Source of the DNA: Neisseria weixii
Lineage (GTDB): Bacteria > Pseudomonadota > Gammaproteobacteria > Burkholderiales > Neisseriaceae
Reading direction: 5' to 3'
NCBI RefSeq assembly: GCF_002327085.1
Contig: NZ_CP023429.1
Span: 744,001-808,000, forward strand
DNA length: 64,000 nucleotides
Shown piece after piece: positions 19,210 through 28,152 of the stretch. The notes beneath the pieces are model-generated. The model ran no database searches, had not been told where the DNA came from, and saw only the letters and a list, made by a program, of their open reading frames with translations. The position numbers and the translations under genes were made by a program. Within the stretch, counting starts at the first letter, position 1; the number at the start of each line of letters is the position of its first letter.

Positions 19210-19230
19210 TTTTTTTTTTTTTTTTTTTTT
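19210..19230. repeat. Poly-T tract of 21
   Basis: Uninterrupted T21 between the 3' ends of the receptor and the AraC remnant. It is followed directly by AGACGGCC, a reverse DUS that has lost its first bases. Confidence 0.9.
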
Positions 19231-19250
19231 AGACGGCCTGCTGGTCTTCT

Positions 19251-19795
19251 TTAGATGGTGCTGGAGATGCGTTTGTATTCGCGGCTGAATTGGTTGGCAC
19301 TTTCATAGCCCACTTGATAGGCGGTTTGGGTAATGGGCAAATCACTTTTCAGAATCAGACTTTTGGCATGATTAAGACGAATCGATTTCTGGTACTGCAA
19401 GGGCGTGCAGCCGGTAATCATTTTGAAATGCTGATAAAAAGCCGATTTCTCCATACCCGATAATTTGATGAAGCGGGCAACGGTTCATTTTTGGGTTCAA
19501 GGCCTCTTGCAGAACATGGCAGGTTTTTTTGATTTGAGGCAGAAAGCGGCTTGAGATGGGTAGCCGGAACAGAATAAACAGCATATCACTGATACGCGCC
19601 ATGAAAGAGCGTTCGCCCAGCCGCATATTTTGCTCGCCCGATGAAATAAATGTTACGGTGGTGTATTCGGAAATTACATCGATTTTGACCGGCGGCTCAG
19701 CAGTATGCAACATGATTCCTTTAAAAGGGTGTAAGACCCGGTTGATTAAGGGTTTGAATATGCCGGATGACGGTTTCAGCAGCGGCGGAATCCAT
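19251..19795 (-). pseudogene. Decayed AraC-family regulator
   Basis: The C-terminal DNA-binding region is clear: SGMEKSAFYQHFKMITG, PLQYQKSIRLNHAK and VGYESANQFSREYKR are classic AraC helix-turn-helix text. The N-terminus begins at ATG 19795 (MDSAAAETVIRHIQTLNQPG, AAAGGA upstream) and continues into an AraC_N-type effector domain. Two shifts break it, near 19722-19729 and 19484, and both look like an extra base, unlike the missing bases elsewhere in the window. The effector domain is also too short by roughly 90 residues. I infer real decay. Its place beside the receptor suggests a former siderophore-responsive activator. Confidence 0.7.
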
Positions 19796-20022
19796 AACAA
19801 AATCCTTTGATACGATAAAATAATCTAAATATTTCGCAGGATTAGGCAAGTTTTTTTTAAAGAATCTGGCAAATATTTCCATTAATATGTTTATAATAAA
19901 AACAAATCAAGTTTCAAACAGTCTCATTAAGAAGAACGATCGCTTTCACCCGCCAATATGTGGTCTGAACATTTCAGACGGCATATTGAAATAAGCTTCG
20001 CAAACAATGAAAGGAGCCAGCC

Positions 20023-20211
20023 ATGGAAATCCGCAGCCATATTTATTGCCCGAATTGTCAATTCCCTTATTGCCACCATACACCAGACGGTTTGCTGCAA
20101 TGCACGCAATGCGGCCACACCTGGCAAGAAGCGCAACAAGAACTGGCGAAACACGTTGCTTATCAAAATGGTCAGATCAAAGAAATAAATCCCGAAGGTG
20201 ATTCGCAGTAA
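20023..20211 (+). CDS. Small zinc-ribbon protein of unknown function
   Basis: 62 aa. Four cysteines in two pairs, CPNC and CTQC, separated by 18 residues including two histidines, form a zinc-ribbon-like motif; the rest is a charged helix. AAAGGAGCC upstream of the ATG is a strong ribosome site, which supports it being a real gene despite its size. No domain with a known role was recognised. It stands alone between the AraC remnant and the next hypothetical gene. Confidence 0.65.
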   Translation: MEIRSHIYCPNCQFPYCHHTPDGLLQCTQCGHTWQEAQQELAKHVAYQNGQIKEINPEGDSQ

Positions 20212-20355
20212 ACACCGTTTTATGCATTGACGATAAATTTTTGATAAATCGGATCGGATTGATTTGGGAAACGGATGTATGTGTGCGAGAATGGGGCACA
20301 GAGTAAATTGATGGTTTAAATAGCGCAATTTTGTCCGTTTTCAGAGAAGAACATC

Positions 20356-20952
20356 ATGCAGAATATCCGTTTTCCCTTAAATTTCCAATTCAAAATCTTT
20401 ACGCCGTCAAACGATTTTTCCGTATTCGATGCCGACGGCAAAGAAATTGCCTACACGCGGCAGAAGATTTTTAAAATCAAAGAGTCGGTGCAGATTTTTC
20501 GCAGCAGCAGCGACAAAACCGAATTGTTCAACATCCGAGCCGACCGCATTATTGATTTCAATGCGGTTTATACCGTGCGCGATCCAAGCGGAAATGCGAT
20601 CGGCAAAATTCAGCGCCACGGCATGAAATCGTTGTGGAAAACCAGCTATGTGCTGTTCGACGAGCAGGGCTGTGAAGTGTATCAACTGCGCGAAACCAAT
20701 CCGATGGTGGCCTTGGTTAACGGCTTGATCGGTGAAATTCCGCTGCTCGGCTCGTTGACCGGTTATTTTCTCAATCCGACTTACGCAATCACCGCACCGG
20801 ATGGGCAGGAAGTTTACTGCCTGAAAAAAGAGCCGTCGTTTTTCGAGCGCAAGTTTAGCTTGGACAAACTCGCCCAAACCGATGAGCGCGATGATGTGCT
20901 GGTGTTGAATGCCGTGATGATGGTGATGCTGTTGGAGCGTGGTGACGGTTAA
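20356..20952 (+). CDS. LURP-one/scramblase-like (Tubby C2-fold) hypothetical protein
   Basis: 198 aa, soluble. Alternating strands such as FSVFDADGKEIAYTRQKIFKIKE and the pattern VRDPSGNAIGKIQRHGMKSLWKTSYVLFDEQG suggest the LURP-one/phospholipid scramblase-related fold, whose bacterial members are uncharacterised. There is one possible hydrophobic stretch around residues 117-135 (LVNGLIGEIPLLGSLTGYF). ATG 20356 follows AGAGAAGAACATC. It converges on dut across a DUS-pair terminator. Assignment to the fold is by pattern only; biochemical role unknown. Confidence 0.55.
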   Translation: MQNIRFPLNFQFKIFTPSNDFSVFDADGKEIAYTRQKIFKIKESVQIFRSSSDKTELFNIRADRIIDFNAVYTVRDPSGNAIGKIQRHGMKSLWKTSYVLFDEQGCEVYQLRETNPMVALVNGLIGEIPLLGSLTGYFLNPTYAITAPDGQEVYCLKKEPSFFERKFSLDKLAQTDERDDVLVLNAVMMVMLLERGDG

Positions 20953-20961
20953 TCGGTTTTC

Positions 20962-21009
20962 ATTTAAAAGGCCGTCTGAAAACAAAAGTTTTCAGACGGC
21001 CTTTTAAAT
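20962..21009. terminator. Long DUS-pair terminator between convergent genes
   Basis: ATTTAAAAGGCCGTCTGAAAA and its complement, a near-perfect stem of about 20 bp. Confidence 0.9.
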
Positions 21010-21016
21010 GAAAACT

Positions 21017-21469
21017 TTAAGCCTTACCGGTGCTGCCGAATCCGCCTTCGCCGCGTTCGCTGGCGGCAAAGTCGTCCACCACTTTAAACGCCGCCTGAAT
21101 CACCGGCACAATCACCATTTGCGCGATGCGTTCCATCGGTTCGATGGTGAAGGCGGTTTGGCTGCGGTTCCATACCGACACTTTCAATTCGCCCTGATAA
21201 TCCGAGTCGATTAAGCCCACCAGATTGCCCAACACAATGCCGTGTTTGTGGCCGAGGCCGGAGCGCGGCAGTAATACGGCGGCGTAGGCAGGATTGGCCA
21301 AATGCACGGCCAAGCCGGTCGGCACCAGATAGGTTTCGCCCGGTTGCAGCGTCACCGCTTCGTCCAAACACGCGCGCAAATCCAAGCCGGCGGAGCCGGG
21401 GGTGGCATAGGCGGGAAGCTGCTCGGCCATTTTCGGGTTTAAGATTTTCAGTTCGACTTCTATTTGCAT
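21017..21469 (-). CDS. dut: dUTP diphosphatase
   Basis: 150 aa trimeric dUTPase, which turns dUTP into dUMP and pyrophosphate and keeps uracil out of DNA. The five family motifs are visible: AGLDLRAC (1), [10 protein letters not shown] (2), [14 protein letters not shown] (3), ERIAQMVI (4) and the C-terminal glycine-rich GEGGFGSTG (5). Length is normal and the gene is intact. Divergent from pdxH, with DUS copies in the gap between the two genes. Confidence 0.95.
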   Translation of the reverse strand: MQIEVELKILNPKMAEQLPAYATPGSAGLDLRACLDEAVTLQPGETYLVPTGLAVHLANPAYAAVLLPRSGLGHKHGIVLGNLVGLIDSDYQGELKVSVWNRSQTAFTIEPMERIAQMVIVPVIQAAFKVVDDFAASERGEGGFGSTGKA

Positions 21470-21567
21470 GGTTTTTCTCGCATTGATATTTTTCAGACGG
21501 CATTATAACAAGCTTGAGGCCGTCTGAAAAAAAGCGTATCATTAGAGCAAACCACAGGAGAACCATC

Positions 21568-22200
21568 ATGGATCTGCACAATATCCGCGAAGACTACAGC
21601 AAACGCGAGCTGTCGGAATCAGAGTGCGACAGCAACCCGATTACCCAATTCGAACAATGGCTGCAAGAAGCTATGCATTCGCAGGCCAACGAGCCGACGG
21701 CTGTGAACGTGGCTTCGGTCGGCGAAGACGGCCGCCCCAACAGCCGCATGGTGCTGCTCAAAGAAGTGAACGCGCAAGGTTTTGTCTTTTTCACCAATTA
21801 CCATAGCCGCAAGGGCAAATCGTTTGCCGCCAACCCGTTTGCCGCGATGACGTTTTTCTGGCCTGAATTGGAGCGCCAAGTGCGCATTGAAGGGCGCATT
21901 GAAAAACTGGATGCGGCTGCTTCCGACGAATATTTCGACAGCCGCCCCTACACCAGCCGCATCGGCGCATGGGCGAGCAATCAGAGTGAAGTAATTTCCG
22001 GCAAAGCCATGTTGGTGGCGAAAGCCGCGGCAGTCGGCGCGAAACACCCGCTGCATGTGCCGCGCCCGCCGCATTGGGGCGGCTATATCGTGATTCCCGA
22101 CCGCATTGAATTTTGGCAGGGCCGCCCAAGCCGTTTGCACGACCGCATTCAGTATCGCTTGGAAAACGGTGTGTGGGTGAAAGAGCGGTTGTCGCCTTAA
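21568..22200 (+). CDS. pdxH: Pyridoxamine 5'-phosphate oxidase
   Basis: 210 aa FMN enzyme that makes pyridoxal 5'-phosphate from pyridoxine or pyridoxamine phosphate. Characteristic text: [11 protein letters not shown] at the N-terminus, [13 protein letters not shown] with FTNYHSRKG (FMN and substrate contacts), [14 protein letters not shown], and the C-terminal [15 protein letters not shown] signature. I chose ATG 21568 because CAGGAG lies 7 bp upstream; an in-frame ATG at 21514 would add residues not found in the family. Intact. Confidence 0.95.
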   Translation: MDLHNIREDYSKRELSESECDSNPITQFEQWLQEAMHSQANEPTAVNVASVGEDGRPNSRMVLLKEVNAQGFVFFTNYHSRKGKSFAANPFAAMTFFWPELERQVRIEGRIEKLDAAASDEYFDSRPYTSRIGAWASNQSEVISGKAMLVAKAAAVGAKHPLHVPRPPHWGGYIVIPDRIEFWQGRPSRLHDRIQYRLENGVWVKERLSP

Positions 22201-22314
22201 TCGGATTGGCTTGGAAATAAAGATGAAGCGCTGAACCATTTGTTTTCAGACGGCCTTTTCTAAATTAAAACCAACACAAATTCAATAAAATAGGGTAAAA
22301 TCGCGGTTGATATA

Positions 22315-22353
22315 AAAGGCCGTCTGAAAGCGCTTAATTTTTCAGACGGCCTC
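22315..22353. terminator. DUS-pair terminator between pdxH and rluB
   Basis: AAGGCCGTCTGAAA with its complement, loop of about 12 bases; both genes are on the plus strand. Confidence 0.75.
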
Positions 22354-22448
22354 AGTATTCCCTCAGTATCCATTGTCCAACTGTCCTGCCGCATTTGCCG
22401 CAGAAGAACCGTTGTTTTCAAAATATCCAACGTGTTAGGAGATTCATC

Positions 22449-23576
22449 ATGGCCAAAAAGCCGACCAGCAAGCGCGAATGGCGTGACGGCGTGTCCACCG
22501 CCGCCCAAAAGCCCGCCAAGAAAAGCGTATCGTTCAAAAGCAAACCGAAAGCCGAATCCGGCTTTAAATCCAAATCACAAGAAACCGAATTCAAAGGCGG
22601 CCGCCGTGCACGCGGCGAAGCCGTTTCAGACGGCCTGAAAGCAGGCAAAACGGCGAAATCAAGTTTCCGCGACCAAACGGCCGAGCAAAATCCGCGTGTG
22701 CCGAAACAGCGTGTCTCTAAAGCCAAAAAGCTGATGGTGCGCAATCCGAACCAAAAAATCATGGAACACGCGCGCGATTTGAAAGAGCGGCGCAGCGATT
22801 TGTCGCGTTTTGAGCCGGAGCGTTTGCAAAAAGTGCTGGCTGCTTCGGGTGTGGGTTCGCGCCGTGAGATGGAAGAATGGATTACCAACGGTTGGGTGAC
22901 GGTCAATGGCCGCGTGGCCGAGTTGGGCGAAAAAGTCACGCCCGACGACCATGTGACGGTGAAGGGTAATGTCATCAAGCTGAAATGGGCCGACCGCCTG
23001 CCGCGCATTATTCTGTATTACAAACAAGAAGGCGAAATCGTATCACGCGACGACCCGCAAGGCCGCGTGAGTATTTTCGACCGTTTGCCGCAAGCGGCCA
23101 GCAGCCGTTGGGTGGCGATTGGCCGTTTGGACATCAACACCAGCGGTTTGCTGATTTTGACCACTTCAGGCGAATTGGTGCAGCGTTTTGCCCACCCGAG
23201 CTTTGAAGTCGAGCGCGAATACGCTGTGCGCGTGTTGGGTGAACTGAGCACCGAGCAAATGCGTATGCTGACGCAGGAAGGCGTGATGCTGGAAGACGGT
23301 TTGGCCAAGGTCGAGCGTATTTACGAGCAGGGCGGCGAGGGCATGAACAAATGGTATAACGTGGTGATTAAAGAAGGCCGCAACCGCGAAGTACGCCGTA
23401 TTTTCGAAAGCCAAGGCCTGACTGTCAGCCGTTTGGTGCGTGTGGGCTTTGGCCCGATTGGTCTGCCGAACCGCTTGAAACGCGGCCAGTTTTATGAATT
23501 GAATCCGGCAGAAGTCGCCAATATTATGAAGTGGGCGGATATGCTGCTGCCGGGCGAATACCGCCGCCGTTCGTAA
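22449..23576 (+). CDS. rluB: 23S rRNA pseudouridine(2605) synthase RluB
   Basis: 375 aa. A basic, low-complexity N-terminal arm of about 110 residues precedes an S4 RNA-binding domain (RLQKVLAASGVGSRREMEEWI) and the RsuA-family catalytic domain with GRLDINTSGLLILT, whose aspartate is the nucleophile. GRNREVRRIFE and GLPNRLKRGQFYELNPAEV close the domain and fit RluB. ATG 22449 has AGGAG upstream, better than an in-frame start at 22395. The long basic arm is usual for neisserial and beta-proteobacterial RluB-type proteins. Intact. Confidence 0.88.
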   Translation: MAKKPTSKREWRDGVSTAAQKPAKKSVSFKSKPKAESGFKSKSQETEFKGGRRARGEAVSDGLKAGKTAKSSFRDQTAEQNPRVPKQRVSKAKKLMVRNPNQKIMEHARDLKERRSDLSRFEPERLQKVLAASGVGSRREMEEWITNGWVTVNGRVAELGEKVTPDDHVTVKGNVIKLKWADRLPRIILYYKQEGEIVSRDDPQGRVSIFDRLPQAASSRWVAIGRLDINTSGLLILTTSGELVQRFAHPSFEVEREYAVRVLGELSTEQMRMLTQEGVMLEDGLAKVERIYEQGGEGMNKWYNVVIKEGRNREVRRIFESQGLTVSRLVRVGFGPIGLPNRLKRGQFYELNPAEVANIMKWADMLLPGEYRRRS

Positions 23577-23592
23577 GCTGTTCAGTTAAATC

Positions 23593-23634
23593 AATGCCGT
23601 CTGAATGTCTGTGAAATGATTTTCAGACGGCATT
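23593..23634. terminator. DUS-pair terminator after rluB
   Basis: AATGCCGTCTGAA / TTCAGACGGCATT stem with a loop of about 16 bases. Confidence 0.75.
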
Positions 23635-23636
23635 TT

Positions 23637-23833
23637 GGGATCTTTGCAAAACTCCAAAAGCCAGTTTGCTTTAAAACTGCCGTCATTCCCGCGCAGGCGG
23701 GAAGCCATTTTTGAGTATGACAAATTGTTGAATAAAATAGGTTTATTATAATCTTAAGATGAATTCCCGCCTGCGCGGGAATGACGGCAGTTTTGGTTTT
23801 TATTGATGGTTCATAAGGTTTTGCAAAGGTCTC
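23637..23833. repeat. Composite repeat: GATCTTTGCAAAA ends enclosing two dRS3 repeats
   Basis: The ends GATCTTTGCAAAAC and GTTTTGCAAAGGTCTC match the MITE family. Inside are dRS3 copies at 23685-23704 and 23763-23782 in inverted order, and between them AATAAAATAGGTTT, which recurs at 48067-48085 in the other orientation. Confidence 0.75.
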
Positions 23834-23860
23834 ATTTTGTGTATGGAGAAATGAGCGAAG

Positions 23861-24790
23861 ATGTTCAGCCTTGATTTATCTGAAGAAACCATTGTATTAA
23901 ACCATCGAAGCCAATGCCGTGCCGAAATTTACACCTTTGGCGCTCTGCTCAACCGCTATGAAATCATGAGGCCTGACGGTACTTGGTTCAACGCTGTCAA
24001 AGGACATGAATCGCCGCAGCAATGCCGCCAAACGCTGACAGATGGTTTTCACAGCGTCAAACTCAGCCCGTTTGCCTGTCGCGTGCGGCATGGTCAATAT
24101 GAGTTTAACGGGCAGCTTTATCAGCTTGAGGGTAAATTTCAGGCAGCCGGCCACGCTTTGCACGGCTTGATGTATGACTGTGATTTTGCCGTTGTGCAAA
24201 GTGGCGAGGATGCCCAATCGGCTTGGGTGGAGCTGGCGGCAGATTACCGCCAGGACGACAGCGGCTATCCTTTTGCCTATCGTTTGAATATTGTGTATCG
24301 ATTGGATTCAGACGGCCTGACGGTGACCACACGCGCAACCAACACCGGCAACCGCGCCATGCCGTTGGCCGACGGTTGGCATCCTTATTTCACACTCGGC
24401 GGCAAAGTTGATGATTGGACGATGCAGCTCAACAGCAGCGAGCGGTTGGAATTTGACCAAGATTTGGTTGCCAACGGCAATATTCTGCCCGACACCCGCT
24501 TTCAGACGGCCTTGAGTATGCAAGGCATCGCGCTGGACAACAGTTTCGTGTTGGCCGATTTTGACAAACCGGCTTGCGTGTTGATCGGCGAAAAGCTGCA
24601 ACTGCGCATTTATCCGGATTCAAGCTATCCTTATCTGCAAATCTATATTCCGGCAACGCGCGATTCGGTTGCATTGGAAAATTTGAGCGGCGCGCCCGAC
24701 GGTTTCAATAATGGTTTGGGCCTGCAGGTATTGCAGGCGGGGGAAATGCGGATGTTTGCTACGCGCTATGTGTTGTCTTGGCAGGAGTAA
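23861..24790 (+). CDS. Aldose 1-epimerase family protein
   Basis: 309 aa, galactose mutarotase-like beta-sandwich. HALHGLMYDCDF supplies the first catalytic histidine, DGWHPYFTLGG the second (the WHPYF text is a family hallmark), and the glutamate in VALENLSGAPDGFNN is in the place of the catalytic base. The family interconverts alpha and beta anomers of hexoses or hexose 6-phosphates; which sugar is used here cannot be told. A single gene between two repeat-rich gaps. Start ATG 23861 is preceded by GAGCGAAG. Intact. Confidence 0.85.
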   Translation: MFSLDLSEETIVLNHRSQCRAEIYTFGALLNRYEIMRPDGTWFNAVKGHESPQQCRQTLTDGFHSVKLSPFACRVRHGQYEFNGQLYQLEGKFQAAGHALHGLMYDCDFAVVQSGEDAQSAWVELAADYRQDDSGYPFAYRLNIVYRLDSDGLTVTTRATNTGNRAMPLADGWHPYFTLGGKVDDWTMQLNSSERLEFDQDLVANGNILPDTRFQTALSMQGIALDNSFVLADFDKPACVLIGEKLQLRIYPDSSYPYLQIYIPATRDSVALENLSGAPDGFNNGLGLQVLQAGEMRMFATRYVLSWQE

Positions 24791-24854
24791 TATTGAAAAC
24801 TGAGGCTGTTGAATTGCTTTAGATTTTTATCATTACAAAGATAAAGATGACCTC

Positions 24855-24874
24855 ATTCCCGCGCAGGCGGGAAT
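24855..24874. repeat. dRS3 repeat
   Basis: ATTCCCGCGCAGGCGGGAAT, a perfect match to the dRS3 form ATTCCC-N8-GGGAAT. Confidence 0.9.
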
Positions 24875-24936
24875 GACGTGGGTTTAATATTGCCAGTGTG
24901 ATAAAGAGTTTTGTAAAAGTCATTTTTTATAAGAAA

Positions 24937-24970
24937 AAATGCCGTCTGAAACAGTTTTCAGACGGCATTT
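24937..24970. terminator. DUS-pair terminator downstream of rlmB
   Basis: AAATGCCGTCTGAAA / TTTTCAGACGGCATTT stem with a short loop. Confidence 0.8.
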
Positions 24971-24982
24971 TGATGTGTAGGT

Positions 24983-25731
24983 TTATTGTTCTGCTTTCAA
25001 CACGCGCTGACGGCGCGTTTCGCTCAACACCATACCGGCGGATACTGACACATTCATGCTCTCGACTGTGCCGAACATCGGAATCGATACCAGCATATCG
25101 CAATGCTCGCGTGTCAGGCGGCGCATACCTTCGCCTTCGTTGCCCATCACCCACGCCACGCTTTCGGGCAGGTCGGTGTGGTACAAATCGGATTGGCCGC
25201 CCATATCGGTGCCGACAATCCAAATACCGTATTCTTTCAATTCGCGCAAGGTGCGTGCCAAATTGGTGACGGTGATATAAGGCACGGTTTCGGCCGCGCC
25301 GCAGGCCACTTTGCTGACGGTGGCATTCAAGCCCGCGCTTTTGTCTTTGGGCGCAATCACCGCATGCACGCCATGGCATCGGCGGTACGCAGACACGCGC
25401 CGAGATTGTGCGGGTCGGTGATGCCGTCGAGCACCAATAAAAAGGCCGGCTCACTCAGGTTTTCCAAGACGTCTTCCAAGTGGACGTGGTTTTTGGAAGC
25501 GTCGATAAAACCGACTACGCCTTGATGGCGCGCACCTTTGGCGATGGTGTCGAGACGGCCGGCATCGGCAAAATGCAGGCGCACGTTTTCGGTGGCGGCT
25601 TTTTCCAACACTTCACGTGTGCGGGCATCGTTTTTGCCTTCTTGAACGTAGAGTTCGGTAATGGATTTCGGGTTTTGCCACAAGCGGGCGTTAACGGCGT
25701 GGAAGCCGTAAATCAATCTTTGGTTGGCCAT
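24983..25731 (-). CDS. rlmB: 23S rRNA (guanosine-2251) 2'-O-methyltransferase RlmB (one frameshift)
   Basis: SpoU/TrmH-class methyltransferase with an N-terminal substrate-binding domain ([13 protein letters not shown]); about 249 aa after correction. Knot motifs: [18 protein letters not shown] (motif 1), [12 protein letters not shown] (motif 2) and [18 protein letters not shown] (motif 3). It methylates G2251 in the ribosomal P-loop. The break lies at 25371-25372: minus strand ATGGCGTGC should read ATGGGCGTGC. Start ATG 25731 follows a typical spacing. Both halves align without gap once one G is restored. Confidence 0.9.
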
Positions 25732-25870
25732 TGTTTTACTTAAGAAAATGTTTCAGACGGCATTATACGGGATTTGCATGCCGGCGCGTGAAAATTGTGG
25801 CGTGGATGAATAACGATTTGATCGATACATAAGCGAAAGGCCGTCTGAAAATCAATGATTCAGACGGCCT

Positions 25871-26013
25871 GAAACCTTTGCAACATCCCTATCTTTGGCA
25901 CATTTCTTCGTTATGCGCTGCTCGAAAACTTGCCTATCTTTATGATATATCTGTGTTTTCCGTGCTGCTCTCACTTCGCACTGCACTCAAGTCTAGGGTA
26001 TTGCAAAGGCCTC
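25871..26013 (+). repeat. MITE-like element, copy 3
   Basis: 143 bp from GAAACCTTTGCAAC to TATTGCAAAGGCCTC, same orientation and interior as copy 2 (TTTGGCACATTTCTTCGTTA). It abuts a reverse DUS (CAGACGGCCTGAAA). Confidence 0.75.
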
Positions 26014-26041
26014 GTCCTTATTGTTCAAAAAAACAAACTAA

Positions 26042-27760
26042 TCAAGCGATAAAGGCTTTGATTTCTTTATCTATTTCTTTGAATTTGCCTTCGGCTTCGT
26101 TCATGCTGCCGCCGACGGCGGAAATGTAGAATTTGATTTTCGGTTCGGTACCGGAAGGGCGCACGGCAACCCAAGAGCCGTCGGCCAAGTAGTATTTCAA
26201 TACATTGCTCGGCGATGTGTTCAAAGCGGTGACCTTGCCGTCTGAATCGGTGGCGGTTTGCGCTTGGAAATCTTCCACTTTGATGATGTCGGTGCCGTTG
26301 AACTGCTTCGGCGCGTTGGCGCGGAATTTGCCCATAATCGCTTGGATTTCCGCTGCGCCGTCAATACCGGTCATAGTGATGGAAATCGGTTTGTCGAAAT
26401 AATAGCCGTATTCGCGGTAGATTTCGTCGAGACCGTCAGCCAATGTCATGCCGCGCGAGCGGTAGTAGGCGGCGATTTCGGCAAACATCACTGCGGCTTG
26501 TACCGAGTCTTTGTCGCGGGCAAACGGTTTGATTAAGTAGCCGTTGCTTTCTTCAAAGCCGAATAAATAATTATAGGCTTGTGTGCGCTCGAATCCGGCG
26601 ATTTTTTCGGCCACGAATTTGAAGCCGGTCAAAACGTTAAATACGGTTACGCCGTAGCTTTCGGCGATTTTGCCGACCAATTCGGTGGAAACGATGGATT
26701 TACATATCGCGCCGTTTGTCGGCAGCGTACCGGCTTGGCGGTGGGCTTCCAAAATGTATTTCGCCATGACCGCACCGATTTGGTTGCCGGTTAAGGTTAA
26801 GTAGCTGCCGTCGGCTTGGCGGATTTCCGCGCCCAAGCGGTCGGCGTCGGGGTCGGTGCCGAGCAGCAAATCGGCGCCGACTGCTGCACCCAGTTTTTCC
26901 GCCAAAGCAAACGCGGCTTGACTTTCGGGGTTGGGCGAAGGCGCGGTGGTAAAGTTCGGGTCGGCGATGGCTTGTTCTTCCACCAATTCGAACGATTCAA
27001 AACCGGCCTGCTTCAACGCGCGGCGCACCATCATTTCGCCGGTGCCGTGCAGCGGGGTATAGACGATTTTCAGGTCTTTACCGTGTTGGGCAATCAATTC
27101 GGGATTGATGGTGACGGTTTTGACGGCGGCCAAGTATTTTTGATCCATTTCTTCGCTCAACAGCTTGATTTTGCCGTCGGCTTTGGCAGCCTCGAAATCG
27201 GCCACTTGGATGGTGAAGGGATCATCCACGGCGCGGATGAGTTTGGTCAACGCAGCGGCATCATCAGGCGACAGTTGGCCGCCGTCTTCGCCGTAGACTT
27301 TATAACCGTTGAATTCTGCCGGATTGTGGCTGGCGGTAATCATGATGCCGCCGGCGGCTTTGAGTTCGCGCACGGCGAAGGATAATTCAGGGGTTGGCCG
27401 CAAAGATTCGAATACATAAGCCTGAATGCCGTGTTGTGCCAGCAAAGCAGCGGAATCAAAGGCAAATTCTTGCGAGAAATGGCGCGAATCATAGGCAATC
27501 ACCACGCCGGCGCTTTTTGCGGCTTCACCTTTGCCGGCAATCAGTTGCGCAAAGCCTTCGGTGGCTTGGCGCACCACATAGCGGTTGATGCGGTTGATAC
27601 CGGCGCCGATCACGCCGCGCATACCGGCGGTGCCGAATTCCAGCGGTACATAGAATGCGTCTTCTTTGGTTTTTTCATCCATGGCCGACAATTCTTGTTT
27701 TAAGAAATCGGGCATGCCGGCAAAATCCAACCATTTTTGATACGTTTCTTGATAGGCCAT
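26042..27760 (-). CDS. pgm: Phospho-sugar mutase (phosphoglucomutase/phosphomannomutase, PGM2-like)
   Basis: 572 aa, alpha-D-phosphohexomutase family. Phosphoserine loop ITASHNPAEFNGYK near residue 145, metal loop DPDADRLGAE, sugar-specificity loop GFEESNGYL, phosphate-binding loop VRPSGTEPKIKFY. It interconverts glucose 1- and 6-phosphate (or mannose phosphates), feeding LPS and glycogen-type sugar nucleotides. I chose ATG 27760 (MAYQETY) because AAGGATG sits about 9 bp upstream; ATG 27769 lies inside that ribosome site. Intact. Confidence 0.9.
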   Translation of the reverse strand: MAYQETYQKWLDFAGMPDFLKQELSAMDEKTKEDAFYVPLEFGTAGMRGVIGAGINRINRYVVRQATEGFAQLIAGKGEAAKSAGVVIAYDSRHFSQEFAFDSAALLAQHGIQAYVFESLRPTPELSFAVRELKAAGGIMITASHNPAEFNGYKVYGEDGGQLSPDDAAALTKLIRAVDDPFTIQVADFEAAKADGKIKLLSEEMDQKYLAAVKTVTINPELIAQHGKDLKIVYTPLHGTGEMMVRRALKQAGFESFELVEEQAIADPNFTTAPSPNPESQAAFALAEKLGAAVGADLLLGTDPDADRLGAEIRQADGSYLTLTGNQIGAVMAKYILEAHRQAGTLPTNGAICKSIVSTELVGKIAESYGVTVFNVLTGFKFVAEKIAGFERTQAYNYLFGFEESNGYLIKPFARDKDSVQAAVMFAEIAAYYRSRGMTLADGLDEIYREYGYYFDKPISITMTGIDGAAEIQAIMGKFRANAPKQFNGTDIIKVEDFQAQTATDSDGKVTALNTSPSNVLKYYLADGSWVAVRPSGTEPKIKFYISAVGGSMNEAEGKFKEIDKEIKAFIA

Positions 27761-27852
27761 CTGAATCATCCTTTTGGGGTAATAAACGGATTATGAACAA
27801 GATTATACGTTATTGCGGCACAATGCGCTGCCTAAGCCGATATACGGCAGCA

Positions 27853-28152
27853 TCAGCGCATCAGATAGCCGAGTATGCCCGAAGATGCCACGCCGACGAT
27901 GACGGTGGCCAACATCGAAAAACGGCTGGCAGCCAATACAGTCAAGGCGATGGCAATCAGTTCGTGCGGTTTGTCGGACACAAAATACGGCGCAATCACC
28001 GAAATCAACACGCAGCCGGGAGCGGCTTCCATCACCGTTTGGGCGCGTTTGCCCAAGGTACGGTTGCGCAGGGCGAAAAAGCCGATGAGGCGGGTGGAAT
28101 AAGTCACGCACAGCATGGCGCAAAAAAGCAGGAAGGAGTCGAGCGTAATCAT
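27853..28152 (-). CDS. azlD: AzlD-family branched-chain amino acid exporter subunit
   Basis: 99 aa with about four hydrophobic segments; YSTRLIGFFALRNRTL and the VMEAAPGCVLISVIAPYF segment fit the AzlD family. It works with AzlC, the larger permease subunit, in branched-chain amino acid efflux. ATG 28152 overlaps the TGA of azlC (ATGA), so I reject a longer in-frame reading from 28215. Second gene of the azlCD pair, upstream of pgm on the same strand. Confidence 0.8.
   Translation of the reverse strand: MITLDSFLLFCAMLCVTYSTRLIGFFALRNRTLGKRAQTVMEAAPGCVLISVIAPYFVSDKPHELIAIALTVLAASRFSMLATVIVGVASSGILGYLMR

Noticed and set aside
23637..23833. CRISPR-like array from repeated ATTCCCGC units
   Set aside because: Only two inverted dRS3 copies, no regular spacers and no cas genes.
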